NCBI GenBank assembly: GCA_015501595.1
Contig: JADNRX010000174.1
Location: forward strand, 1-64,000
Source: Hymenopellis radicata
Lineage: Eukaryota > Basidiomycota > Agaricomycetes > Agaricales > Physalacriaceae
DNA: 64,000 nucleotides
Direction: 5' to 3'
A program made the position numbers and the translations under genes. Numbering within the stretch: the stretch's first letter is position 1; the number at the start of each line of letters is the position of its first letter. Positions 44,741 to 55,464 of this stretch are shown piece by piece. Below the pieces are notes generated by a model, which had not been told where the DNA came from, did not search any database, and saw only the letters and a list, made by a program, of their open reading frames with translations.

Positions 44741-45360
44741 TTCATGTTCTGGTCCTGGTACGTCGAGTTGAAACCGTCAAGGGCCTCGTTCAACGACTTT
44801 GTCGTGCGTGAGAAAGGCGGTTTAAGCGGAGTTATTGGCAGCGGCTGTTCGCCCTCGCTTGGTCAAATGGAGCTCTAGGTACCCATACTCCGGTGGTGGC
44901 AAACCGGAGGGTCTGGTCAACGATGAGTCATGTGGGTCGGTTGTGTATCTGAAACGACATCAGCAGTAGTCCGAACACAGTGGGCAGCGGCGACATACCT
45001 ATAGTAATGCTGCCACATTGTAGATATCTCCGTATCGCTAGCTGGCGAAGAATGGACCTGGAGCGGCTTCCGTTACGATTTGATTAGGATAACGTGCGGC
45101 TTAGAATTTAGTTGATGAATCCGAGAATGACGGTGATCGTTGAAGAGAGACGAGATATGCACTGGACGTTACACCGCCCTTTGGCCGCGGAAGTCGTCCT
45201 GAGAGTACAAATCAATACTTGACTAAAGTTAATGAAAAGACTTACTCACCAAACACGGACACAAGAAGCAGACAACCCAAAACATCGCAGGCGGAGTCCT
45301 TTCAATAGTATCGTACAATCATTACGGCACATACGACTCGGAGACAACAAAATTCCAACA
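44741..45360. other. No recognised gene
   Basis: Fragments only. The N-terminal exons of the SDR or of the oxidoreductase could lie here but no motif is visible. Confidence 0.3.
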
Positions 45361-45490
45361 CCCCGCATCCCATATTAATAGACATGGTTCTGGAGGGACA
45401 TCCATCTAGCGGTATTGTCGTCGGTCGCGACTTTGCTGGAAGGATTGATAAACTGGGAAGCGAAGTGCCCCTGATTGAATAGAGCTCGAG
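45361..45490 (+). pseudogene. Medium-chain (quinone-type) oxidoreductase fragment
   Basis: One exon-like piece reads TPHPILIDMVLEGHPSSGIV followed by VGRDFAGRIDKLGSEVPLIE. The G-x-DFAG-x-x-x-x-LGSEV pattern is the catalytic-domain signature of fungal zinc-independent alcohol dehydrogenase-like (enoyl reductase-type) proteins. Nothing convincing follows except possibly 45558-45690. A small relic. Confidence 0.4.
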
Positions 45491-48060
45491 AACTACCCGT
45501 TCTAGGATTGAGGTACGTGGAATTTACTTACTTGATAACATGACTAACCTCTCCTAGATGTTGTCGCGGTTCCCTCAAATGCTTCTTGGAACCTCGAAGG
45601 AAGTAACAGAGAAGGATGAGATTGCGTTTCTTGCTCTCGTTCGGGACCATGTCCTCGCTTATCTGGTTGTGATCATCCTCGTTTTGTACGTCGTCGTGCT
45701 GCCTTCCGAAGTGCCTTGTCCCTGTAGTCATTGTACAGGCATCTCTTGCGGTTTAGCGGGAACTGAGCTAAAGACTCAATAAGAAGGGTGCTGAGAGTGT
45801 GGACATCCACGCACTCTAGTAGGTCGTCACAGAAACGATCACATCAGGAACAAAGATTACTGTCCACTTGAGTTCTGCAGGTGTCGTCGACTCGGTATAG
45901 GGACCACCGTCGGGGCCGAAACTGCGAAGGTTTCTGCACTGGAAAGAATGCAGAGAAGATTGAAGACAAACCTGCTGGTAACTCAAGGCGCTTGAAGCCC
46001 GGGTGCATCATGCCATGCGCTTGAAAACAGGCAGTCTTCGGCCTATATCCAATCGTGGGTTGAAGTGGGTCTCGATGTACCGGGGACTGTCATAACAGTG
46101 CCTACAAATGCCAATGATGCAACCTGTTCGGAGTGAAGAGAGTCAGCTATGATCCTGGAAAAGGTTAATAAAAGACGTGATGAAAGAGGCGACACCAACT
46201 ATCTTCAAAATCTGGTAGTCGGCAAAGAAAAAGCTTGTTAAGCGTTCCCGCGTCGAAGTCGTACTATTCGGGCAAGTCACGTCCAACAAAGATTCTGAAA
46301 CTGTTGTGATTTGGAATTGCTGCGGTCCTTTGAATGCGGTACTTGAAGTTGTGAATCGGTGCCGGAGAAACAATCTGAGTGGTCAGTGGAAGAACTGATC
46401 GGTCCGTCGGCCGATTTCGGAGACGCGCCTTGACCAGCAACCACCATGATCTGGACGCGAAAGTTCACTGCCACCGCGCCGCCGCCAGTGTTGAGGAGTC
46501 TACGACGACAACGAACGAGGCGCCACACCCGATTTCCCTCGCCCGACGCCATCCGACTATATGCCGCAGACGTCTAGCCCGCCTCAGTCCTGGCGTTTCC
46601 CAAAAGTAACACGCCGCTAGACGACTGCGTAGTCGCAGAGGGCTGCATAAGATCGTATCGCCGCAACATAACAGGCAGTTCGTGACTTAGAGAGAGATAA
46701 AGAGGTATGCATTCAAATTCTGACTGCTTGACACATCTCACAACTCGGATTAGAATTCGCCTGGCCCTACCCACCGGCTCGTCCAATAGCCTCGCTGTCT
46801 TACATGGCAGTCACAACATGCTGCATGATTCCATCTCCGTGGATATTTATCTAGGACGTCGACTCCCTTCACCGCCATACGAGTCGCCTGCTCAGAGCCA
46901 CCACGTACCGCTGAAAGCACGTCCATGCTCCTATCTATCGGCCTAATCCTGGAACCCGAGCCGCACTCACAATACCTCGCCGGATCTCCCAGGTGCATGG
47001 CTCTGCACACCTTCCCCAAAACGCTTTCAGACGTTATGCTGTTCGCACCGCCGTCAGCCACATCAGCCGCGTCACCAACGCCTCTTCATCTTGGCCATGT
47101 GGTCAACTATCCCTCAGCCGGGGAGCATGATGATGCTAGCTCGCCGCCCACTCTTGCGATCCCAGTAGCGCGTGGCCCTCGCTTCGGATTTCGCGAAAGG
47201 CGTTTGCTTTTAAGTGTTGGTCCCCGCTTCCTTGCTAGGACAGCAACCCGTCATCGCTGATGGTAAGTAACCTTGAAGCTGTTTTTCCCTACATGGAAAT
47301 TCATGCCCAAACCTAGAAACTTCCTTTGGTACTTGCACATCCTCTACGACGCATACAACGACGCCTGCTTCCGCATTTTACAACCCTCCCTTCGACTCAT
47401 CTCCACCTAATCCAAGGCCATCGTCCTTCATATCTCCTTCCATCTCTGCCGCTGGCAGCGTGATTCGCACTTAATCTCCCGCCATTATTACGTTCGAATC
47501 GAAGCATGCATTGATGCTTGTCCCTCATTCCGAAGAACCCTGCCCCGGTGATCCAAGCCATACAATTGAGGGTTCCGACATACACTTCTTCGAGATGGCG
47601 ACGAAGGGGGAAATGATCAATTCATACTATAGGTACTACGTCTACGGCACGTCCTGGTATGATTCATTTGAGCAGCTATGGCCCACCCTTACTCTTCTAC
47701 TTCGCCAATAAATAAAAGCCTGTTGACGAGTGTAATGGAACCATTTACCAATCCGTTGACGGACGCGCGACAATGGAGGATTACGCGACATTGTCTGACG
47801 ACTAGAGCGGCGCCTGCACAAGTGCGTCAAATAGGAGTTCATCTTGCCACACTGTTGTGATAGCGGATGGGGTATCAGCGTTTTCATGTAGGGATGCGAT
47901 GCACGTCTAGCTGCGAAGTGGCGGTCGGGCACGCAAGCAGGCGGACGCCTGTACTGCGTATACATACTAGGACAAGTGGAAGACGGATACGATGTCCAAC
48001 GAGCTTTGTTAGATGGCGAGGATAAGGTGACCTTCATTATAAGAACAAGGGAAGCAAAAT
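45491..48060. other. Long tract without a recognised gene
   Basis: Open frames at 45558-45782 and 46925-47260 (plus), 46143-46373, 46277-46552 and 47642-48082 (minus) have no family signature and mostly overlap. Part may be the remainder of the oxidoreductase. Confidence 0.3.
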
Positions 48061-48149
48061 TAAACGAACAATAGCCCAGCACGTGGCCAATCCGCAGCTT
48101 GGCTTTACATCGAACGCGTCAGTCCTAGCCAGGTAGGCCAATTTCCTTA

Positions 48150-48650
48150 ATATAGTTGACCTCTTCTGACAGTTATCGTAGGAAACACAGGGACTGTCCT
48201 ATATCTCGTCTTCCCTTCGATATTCTTTTCGGCATTCTTCGATATCGCGACGTACAGGCCGCTACATCCTAGCAGCCTTGAGCCTTCGACATCCTCACCA
48301 TGGCTTCTCTCCCATGTGTGTTCTTCCTGGCGTAAAGTGGCGCTATCCGCTCCTGTCCTTTGGTCCACCATCGTACGCGCACCAGAAATCTTGGCCGAAT
48401 ATCTGCGGCGGTCTAAGTGGTCGGCAACCGTGCGGTCTACTTACCGTGTAAGATGGTCAAGATGGTCTCTAGGCTTGTCGCTGATGGTCCCAGAATGAGC
48501 AGTGTGATGGGATCAGCGAACAAAGTCACCTCGTACGATTGGAGACAGCACAGATCTAAAATGATAGGTGCTGGACGGTCATGCTGATTTAGACCCCTTA
48601 TGAAATCCTGCAATACATAATAATTCACTTTCCCAGATACGTACAAAGGT
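48150..48650 (+). pseudogene. F-box gene relic
   Basis: 48195-48250 reads PISRLPFDILFGILRYRD, an F-box start. In another frame 48300-48400 gives PWLLSHVCSSWRKVALSAPV, then LWSTIVRAPEILAEYLRRSK, the second half of the F-box and the first helix typical of mushroom F-box proteins. The two halves are out of frame and stops follow at 48495. Confidence 0.55.
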
Positions 48651-48653
48651 GTT

Positions 48654-49863
48654 CTACTCCCAGTATGTCAGCCACTCCTCGTAAACCACCCTTTTCTCCC
48701 TGGCCGGCAACTGATTCCATACCAGCTGTAGATCCTTGAACAGCTTGATATTCAGCCGAAATTCCTTACATAGGATATGCTCCGTCGTGAATAAATTGAA
48801 GTTCATGCGTTCCTGTAGAACCTCTGGAATGAGATTCTTGATGTAATCATGCACCTCGAAGAATGCAACTGCTGCCTCCGCTGCCGTTGTCGGTTCGATT
48901 CCCAACCTCCTCAGACCCTTCATTGCTCCAGCTGTCTGTAAATCACCAATCAGCAGCTCACCCATCTCTAAGGGAGTTGGGAATTCAGCTGCTCCGGCTA
49001 TGGCGTAGTCCGCTGCCAGTAGATATCCCTGCAGCGCTCCCAATCCAGGAAATGCCTTCGTCTTTCGCTTTCGTTTTCCTATTCCTGAGATTGCTACCCT
49101 TCCTTTTTTAAATAGCCGATACAACCAACCGAACGCAGGTTTCTCTTTCTTCAGCAGCCAGTCTGTGAGCTCTGCTTTCTGCACTGCTGTCCAATAGTCC
49201 ACAGCTGCTGCAGGATGTCGTCGTGTCCATGATCCGTAGGCGCATCCGTCTGCGAAGTACATGTCCACCTCATTGTCGGACAGCGTATTATCCAGATTAT
49301 GTCGCTGTCTTGCGTCCAAGTATATATCGTTCCAGTGATTCCAATCGTGAAAGAAGATTTTCCGCTCAGTAGAGAGGAAGGAAGAGTTATGAGTGATACC
49401 GCGATAAATCAGTGCACTGAATAGGCCTGACTGAGTATATAGATTTGTCGGTGAAAATGGTCCGTTCTCTGCAAGAATACACTGTCGGGAGACCGCCAAA
49501 TCACGCCACGGGATCTTTTTGTCGCTCATAGACTGCATATGCATAATTAACTTGCTGTAGCAGCGTCGATACTTGTTGAGCGATGGTGATGAAGACGTCG
49601 TTGGCAGTGGGACTGAGAAAAGTGGATTGCGAGCAAGTGGATAGTATGGCTCTAGCAGATTACGAAGATGAGAGAGATCGGAAGGTGAATGCGCTGGCCC
49701 ATTTGAGGCTGACGGATCTGCCCACATGCCGGTAGATGAAACTGATAATGGCTGTACATATGAGATCAACAGTAGTTGTTTTCGCAGAACAGAAGCCTCC
49801 TACCATAGGTCCAATTGGAAGGGCTTGCATCTGAGTGTCGGATTCGATGGCGGAAAAAGGCAA
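48654..49863 (-). CDS. Intact two-exon gene of unknown family
   Basis: Exon 1 is 49804-49863 (MPFSAIESDTQMQALPIGPM). A 52-base intron (GTAGGAGG...GTACAG) joins in phase to exon 2, 48654-49751 (PLSVSSTGMWADPSASNG...), for 385 residues. Notable stretches: LNKYRRCYSKLIMHMQSMSD, ILAENGPFSPTNLYTQSGLF, FFHDWNHWNDIYLDARQRHN, NEVDMYFADGCAYGSWTRRH, KKGRVAISGIGKRKRKTKAF and VVYEEWLTYWE at the end. Rich in Trp, Tyr and His, with a basic KRKRK patch; no signal peptide, and only weak hydrophobic segments. No stop or frameshift in more than 1 kb, in sharp contrast with its decayed neighbours. An alternative start at 49769 lacks exon 1. I cannot name a family. Confidence 0.6.
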
Positions 49864-49869
49864 GGAGGG

Positions 49870-52420
49870 CCTAACAGCTAGAAATAGTCTGACTGAGGTC
49901 TCACCCGCTGAGTCAAGGGTGAGACAACAGTGAGTCTAACATCTGATCGATGATGCGTAGTAGTATTAGTATTACACCCAAGAGGTCCCCTCGAGGACTG
50001 GGCGGCCAACACAGATACATCATGAGCAATGTGTAAAATACCCGAACCCAACAACGAGAGTCTTCGTTGTGTAGCTAATCTGAGCCCGTCGGTGCGACAA
50101 TGGGTACGGCCCCGCTCTGATGATCAATGGTGCGCGACACGGACGTCCCGCGGCACCATAAAAGGGCCTAAAGAATAACTGCAAGGGCGCGCCAACGTGT
50201 GTTGTTCCTTGCAGCCTGCTCTAACAGCAGCGTACTGCGAGCGGCGGCAACGGTGAACCCAAACAATGTCTCAGCTTGGCAAGCAACGTCGTCGAGTACG
50301 GCGGGTGCGTCAAAAACCCAGGAGGAAAAAAGCTACCGCTTTCCCCGATTACGTGCAAGACCAAGCCTACGAATGAGGACACGTCTGCCTAGTTGGGGAA
50401 TGAGGTGTCAAATGTGTCGGGTTGGCAGTGACGATGCCGACGTGTGGACTGTACCCAATATCAGCAGAGACGGCTAGTGTTGACCACGTACCTTCAAATC
50501 CAATGTTCCCTGATCTTGCTAAGGTATGTCGACCGAGTTGCGCAGCGTTGAACGAGTCTCATATATGTCGCGTACATGATGGTATGCTTGCTATCTTCAC
50601 TCTGCATATGAAAACACTGCCTGTACTCTACCGCCGGCGTTCCTCTGTGGGACCGTGCCGTGTATCGACTTCCTTCCTTCCTTCCTGACGGATAGGGAAT
50701 ATATTTTACTGATTCCCTGGAGATTCATGCAACTTCGATTTATTTACTTCTGTAGCGTTAGCCAAACAGACCCGGAAATATAAAGCCGCCTGAGCCGATT
50801 TTACACTTTAGATTCGACCAGTGCACCATTAGGTCACTAGTAGTTGTCGTCTCTCCGGAGTGCGGTCAGTTTCTACCTCTTTCCTTCAGTTTCGCCTGCT
50901 TACGTTTTTGACAGCCGATGCAGGCCGATCTTCGTCAGGCGGTTGTCGCGCGGAAGGCGCTGATGTTGTAGCCGAAAAGCTACTCGTACGTGTCATCGTT
51001 GTCTCGATTTTCCTTCCTTCTTGATATTCTCCGTTCAGCGTTTCGCGCTCCCTGCTAGGCCCTCCCAGTGCACCGCTCTCGCGAGCTGCTGCGTGCACTT
51101 GTGTGGACGCTGAAGTATCTGGGCGGTATGTTTTCACTAGCCTCGAATTGACTGCCATCTAACATATTCAATAGAGGGAAATCCCTGCCTAAGACTCGTC
51201 GGAATGTGGATGACGCTGCATTGCAGAACGTCCTTACTCGGATGGGTTCCCAGAAAATCAATTATCCCAGGCCATCTATGTCCATCGCTTGGTCACTCCC
51301 TGTCAAGAATAGTGGTGACCGTTGCTCCCGTCGTTTACGTTCTCCTTGGTCAATGCATGATGTTCGTGAGTATATGTTGGATGTATGTGCAGTCTGTTTC
51401 CAAAGCTAGTCTTGCAACCGGTTCTTCCAGTAGCAAGGTCGTGGTGTCAGCTGGATCTTGAACGTTCTTGCTACATTCGGGCATCTCGCGCGACATGCTT
51501 CTTCGACTAGACATCCGCTGGATCAACTGGCGGCGGCATGCTCTCAGTCTTGCATAATGTATGCAAAGGCAGGGTTTCCATATCCAGTCAATTAGCGTGT
51601 CGACTGCCTCCCGCTGGATCTGCGTGGCCATTCTCATGTATCGAGGGCCCAACAGTAATCATTTCAACCATCTCGCGCCACTATCGTCTTGCCGGGTGCC
51701 ACACTAAACCTTCATCAATGTAATGACTAGGGAGCTTACTATAGGACCGCGGGGAGATGTACATCTGAAGTACGTTTCTGCATCTCCCTTTTGACCCGAA
51801 TTTTGGTAAACATGTAGGAGGGAGACTGGAATCATTTTGCGATCTGCATGTAAGGGGCTTGCCTTGTCGGGAACCGTATCTGAAGCTGACCGCACCGTTG
51901 TGATTCTGATCAGTGCACACAACATCTCACTCTACACATGGTGTTATGTATGATACTTCCTCCCTCAACAGTGAAAATTCTAAGTGCCAAACAACGCAGC
52001 TCTCTTCATTGACGGATGATGTACAGGTATTACAGTTCGAGTAATAAATTACAGGTATAAGGCTACAGATCAAAAGGGTGATGTAAATGCTTTGATATCA
52101 TATCTCTCCTGGTCCAATGCTACGTAACGCATTTGTCCGACACCCGTCGTACATGGCGAGTCCTATCAGGGGGTCCTTGTCCAGGTCCATCGCCGCATCC
52201 TTCATCCGCTGAAGGATATCGATATCCGGGCGGTTCATCGCTATTATTCAGCTTGGTGCAGTCCGCATGCGATGTACACCCCATCCCTCTCCGAAACGAC
52301 GGCGCGCAGGCGAGTATCTTGGCCGCATAAACAGACAGTGAGTGGTACCCGCACCACACATGCACATTCTGCGCACGCGTTAGCGGAGAATGGGGCTCTA
52401 TCCGCTGCGCGGCGGATAGA
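49870..52420. other. Tract with scattered exon-like fragments
   Basis: At 51178-51405 (plus) an acceptor TTCAATAG leads to KSLPKTRRNVDDAALQNVLT, RMGSQKINYPRPSMSIAWSL, which looks translated. Near 50264-50375 is MSQLGKQRRRVRRVRQKPRR, a basic frame. Others are unconvincing. No family recognised. Confidence 0.3.
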
Positions 52421-52479
52421 ATGGGTTCTAGGGACACCATATGGACATAGTACGTGTGACTGAGAAGATGCTGCAGGCG

Positions 52480-53497
52480 TCAGGATTCCCTAAACCCCAT
52501 TTCGATAGCGGGAATGGGCGAGAGCTGCCTTCGGAAGAGCCGCGAGAGCCACTGTGACTGGACAGAGTGTGAAAGGGTGTCGTCATCGCAGATGAACGCG
52601 AGCTTGAGGAGGCACACAAAGATCTCGGCAGAGGCGAAGCGTAATGGTCGGTTCTCGGTCGTGAAGACAGCGGTGCGTACCCTGATGTTGCCGTAATGGA
52701 AGGACATCTCCGCGACGCCTTTGTCACCCCATATCGTTACCCTCGATGGATCTCTGCCGAATTTGGTGATCTGCCATCAACATCAGAACATACATGCTCC
52801 TGTACCCACTGAAGCGCAAGCTGCTAGCCCAACAATCCAGCATTCAGTGCAACATTCCGAGGCGATACAGCAAGAATCCCACGACCGTCCCCGTCCTCTC
52901 CGCCTTCGACTTGTCGCATTCCGTAGATAAGGTCGTCGCCGTTGAAGAAGCTGAAGCCAACAGCATTTTCGATGAAGCCAGTAATATATCCGCCTCCGTG
53001 AATCCACACGATAACAGGGGCCGTTTTGACCGGGGACGTACACACTAAGAGCATGGTGAGTGAGCGCTCCAGAGAACGAAGTAGGGTACGTACTTGAGAA
53101 ATTCCGATGCGAGAGTAAGGTCGCCGAATGGCGGCGTATCGATCTTGCCATCCTTTCCGTCGGAGAGAAGGTAGCTTGACGCCATTGCGGCCGTGCTTTG
53201 TTATCTTCAAGAGGGTATAAAGCGCTTCTTGTAGGCGGCTGGGGTGCGTTGAATCGCAGAGGCCTGAGACGCGTCAGTTGAATGGTATCCAGGCCAATGA
53301 GCCACATACCTATGGGGGGAGCAGCATATCGAATATCAAAGAACTGTGCGTTATTGAAAAATGTCGGGTCCCATATCCAATAATTAGCGTATCCTAAATC
53401 GACCACAGGAACATATGCCTCAGGCTCTGCAGATTGTGCTGATGACGGCGAGCAAAATAAAGGCAATAACACGGAGAGGAAGCCTGATGGAAGACAT
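52480..53497 (-). pseudogene. Type-B carboxylesterase, catalytic site lost
   Basis: From a start at 53497 the first frame gives a signal-like SIRLPLRVIAFILLAVIST. After a frame change comes EAYVPVVDLGYANYWIW, QFFDIRYAAPPIG, an intron, LRFNAPQP, and then APVIVWIHGGGYITGF (oxyanion HGGG near 53010-52960) and NAGLLG near 52830. The next segment reads ALQWVQEHV and, in another frame, KFGRDPSRVTIWGDKGVAEM (near 52745-52690), where active enzymes have WGESAGA. The nucleophile Ser is thus replaced, and unrelated sequence follows. Multiple breaks. Fungal secreted lipase/esterase family. Confidence 0.65.
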
Positions 53498-53780
53498 GCC
53501 GTCAGTATCCCAAAGTCACGAGTGTCGTGTTGAGGTACCATTATGTATATTCCTGATAATCGAGTGGACACGAAGCCGCACGTTCAACCGACTTCGCTTT
53601 TTGTGTCATTTCCTTTCCAGCGATTCATGATAGGGCCAGAGGTATCGTGTTGTTTGAACAGTGAAAATAGCAAGGGATTATGCATGGAAGAGTAATGATT
53701 AAGTATGTCCAGGCAGGGTGTCGTCCATGATACATGTCTTGTATCTCTGTCAGCGCCGTACAACGAACAGAATGAAGAAG
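53498..53780. other. Intergenic
   Basis: No gene. 5' flank of the esterase relic. Confidence 0.35.
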
Positions 53781-54825
53781 GAACTCACGAAAAACCCGAC
53801 CACTTGATCCTACACCACATCCTATCCGGAATCAGCTTCTCTTCGAAGAAGATTTCTGCTGCGACTCGACGAGCGTGCGCACGAGATCCTTCTTCCGTAT
53901 ACGGTATAGCAACAATAAGGGCTAAAGCGTCCTTGGCCGCAGGGTTGGCGCCCATTTCGAGGAGGTAGCGTATGAGCGGAAAGAACGAGGCGTGCACAGC
54001 CATTGTTAACACGAATCTGCTAAGGGCATTGACGTTGAAACGGGTATGACGGGGTGTGCCTCGTTTAGGCAGAGAAATGGAAGGGGCTCATCCGCGTCTG
54101 GGTACGGTCGTTTACGGGCGTCTAGCCTTCGGAAAAGGTGTTTGGGAGCTCGGTAGTTTAATGTAGATTCGCAGCAGCGGCACAGCGCGTGCATATGATG
54201 GCGACGACTGGAAATGTGCGGAGGCGGCATCGGAGGACCTTGGATTAGAAATTGGGCGGCCAGTCCATGGGATCCGTGATGCTTCTGCGCGGAATGTACT
54301 GCGTTCGGAATGAGTTGGTGCTGGAGTCGAATATGGTTTTGAGGTGACGGAAGGCGGATGGGAGGTGTTCGGAAAGGGCGAGTAGTTGGATGGGGTATAA
54401 AAGCTATCACGGCGGTCAGCTAACGCCTTGAATAGAAATAATCACGCACTTCTAGAGGCAACCGTTCTGATCCGAAGGACATTTACAAGACATTGACATG
54501 TTTTTGTCGTGTTCCAAATCGAACTTTGCATCGTGGTTGATGCTGGCTTGCGAGAACAAAGTCCCTAGGGGTACGCGTCAATACACATTTACACATTTAC
54601 TGCTATGAACGCATGCGTACTCGTCTTCCTCGCGATCGTTAAGGAATTGGACTACAACTTTCGTCCTCTCAACTGTACATAAAGGTTTAAAAAGAGGTTG
54701 CGCAATATGAACTGGACAACTTACAGCGGCTGGGAGGGAGGACTTTGGAGAATGGCTGCGGAACGACAACCTGATTTTGTCCAGCTTGCCATCACATTGT
54801 GATGGTAGCATGGAAAGAGGCGGGG
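53781..54825 (-). pseudogene. Ankyrin-repeat gene relic, copy B
   Basis: Same layout and strand as 6243-7265. The minus strand reads TIFDSSTNSFRTQYIPRRSI and TDPMDWPPNF (54350-54240), then after stops ASFFPLIRYLLEMGANPAAK and DALALIVAI (54005-53910). DNA similarity to copy A runs from the CGCATCCTGTC/CACATCCTATCCGG end (53812) past CTTGAAAGG/CTTGAATAG (54427) to CATGGAAAGAGGCGG (54822). More stop codons than copy A, for example after WPPNF. Confidence 0.5.
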
Positions 54826-55464
54826 CCGCAAATCGCGATTGGTGGAACTTCCGGCCCGAAAGAAAGCGGAGTCTAGTACTCTCTCAGTCTGTCAAGAGTC
54901 GAAACCGCAGACTAAGCAACCAGGTCGCTGTCTCAACTGGTCGGTCACCTCCTTGCGTCCACGCAGGTTGAACGAGCAGACTCGGTCCCAAAAATTTCCA
55001 ACAAAGCAAAATTGACTGCCAATTCCGTCGACGCAGACTCGTCCTCACTGCGACCTCCGTACCTCGCCCACAGTGTACTAGGAGGATTTATAAAACCTTG
55101 ATATATGTAGACGAGTACGTCGGGTGATGCCCAGGGTTAGTCTCAAAATGCGTGAAGACAGTCATTCCTAGTACTACCACTACTAACTCGACAGTCCGAG
55201 CCTCCGAGGTTTGTGAACACATCGAGATATTTTTATAATCATACAGCCTACACGATAATAAAGAAACAACAATATTCATAACAGCAGAAACCGACAACCC
55301 AAATTGAAAGGAAAGTAACATAAAAATAGTAGAACCCCGAACTATCTGTGACCGCTCTTTCGGCTCTGACAATCACGCTGCCGAGCCATCTCGAGGGGCT
55401 TCGACGACGAATCCATGGACTCACAAAGCCCCCACAACTCCGAGTCGTCCAAACGAGAAGATGA
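54826..55464. other. Intergenic
   Basis: No gene seen. AT-rich near 55230-55330. Confidence 0.35.

Noticed and set aside
44041..49863. Large giant-transposon captain gene (Starship type)
   Set aside because: No tyrosine-recombinase signature was seen in the 385-residue gene or elsewhere; basidiomycete context makes it unlikely.
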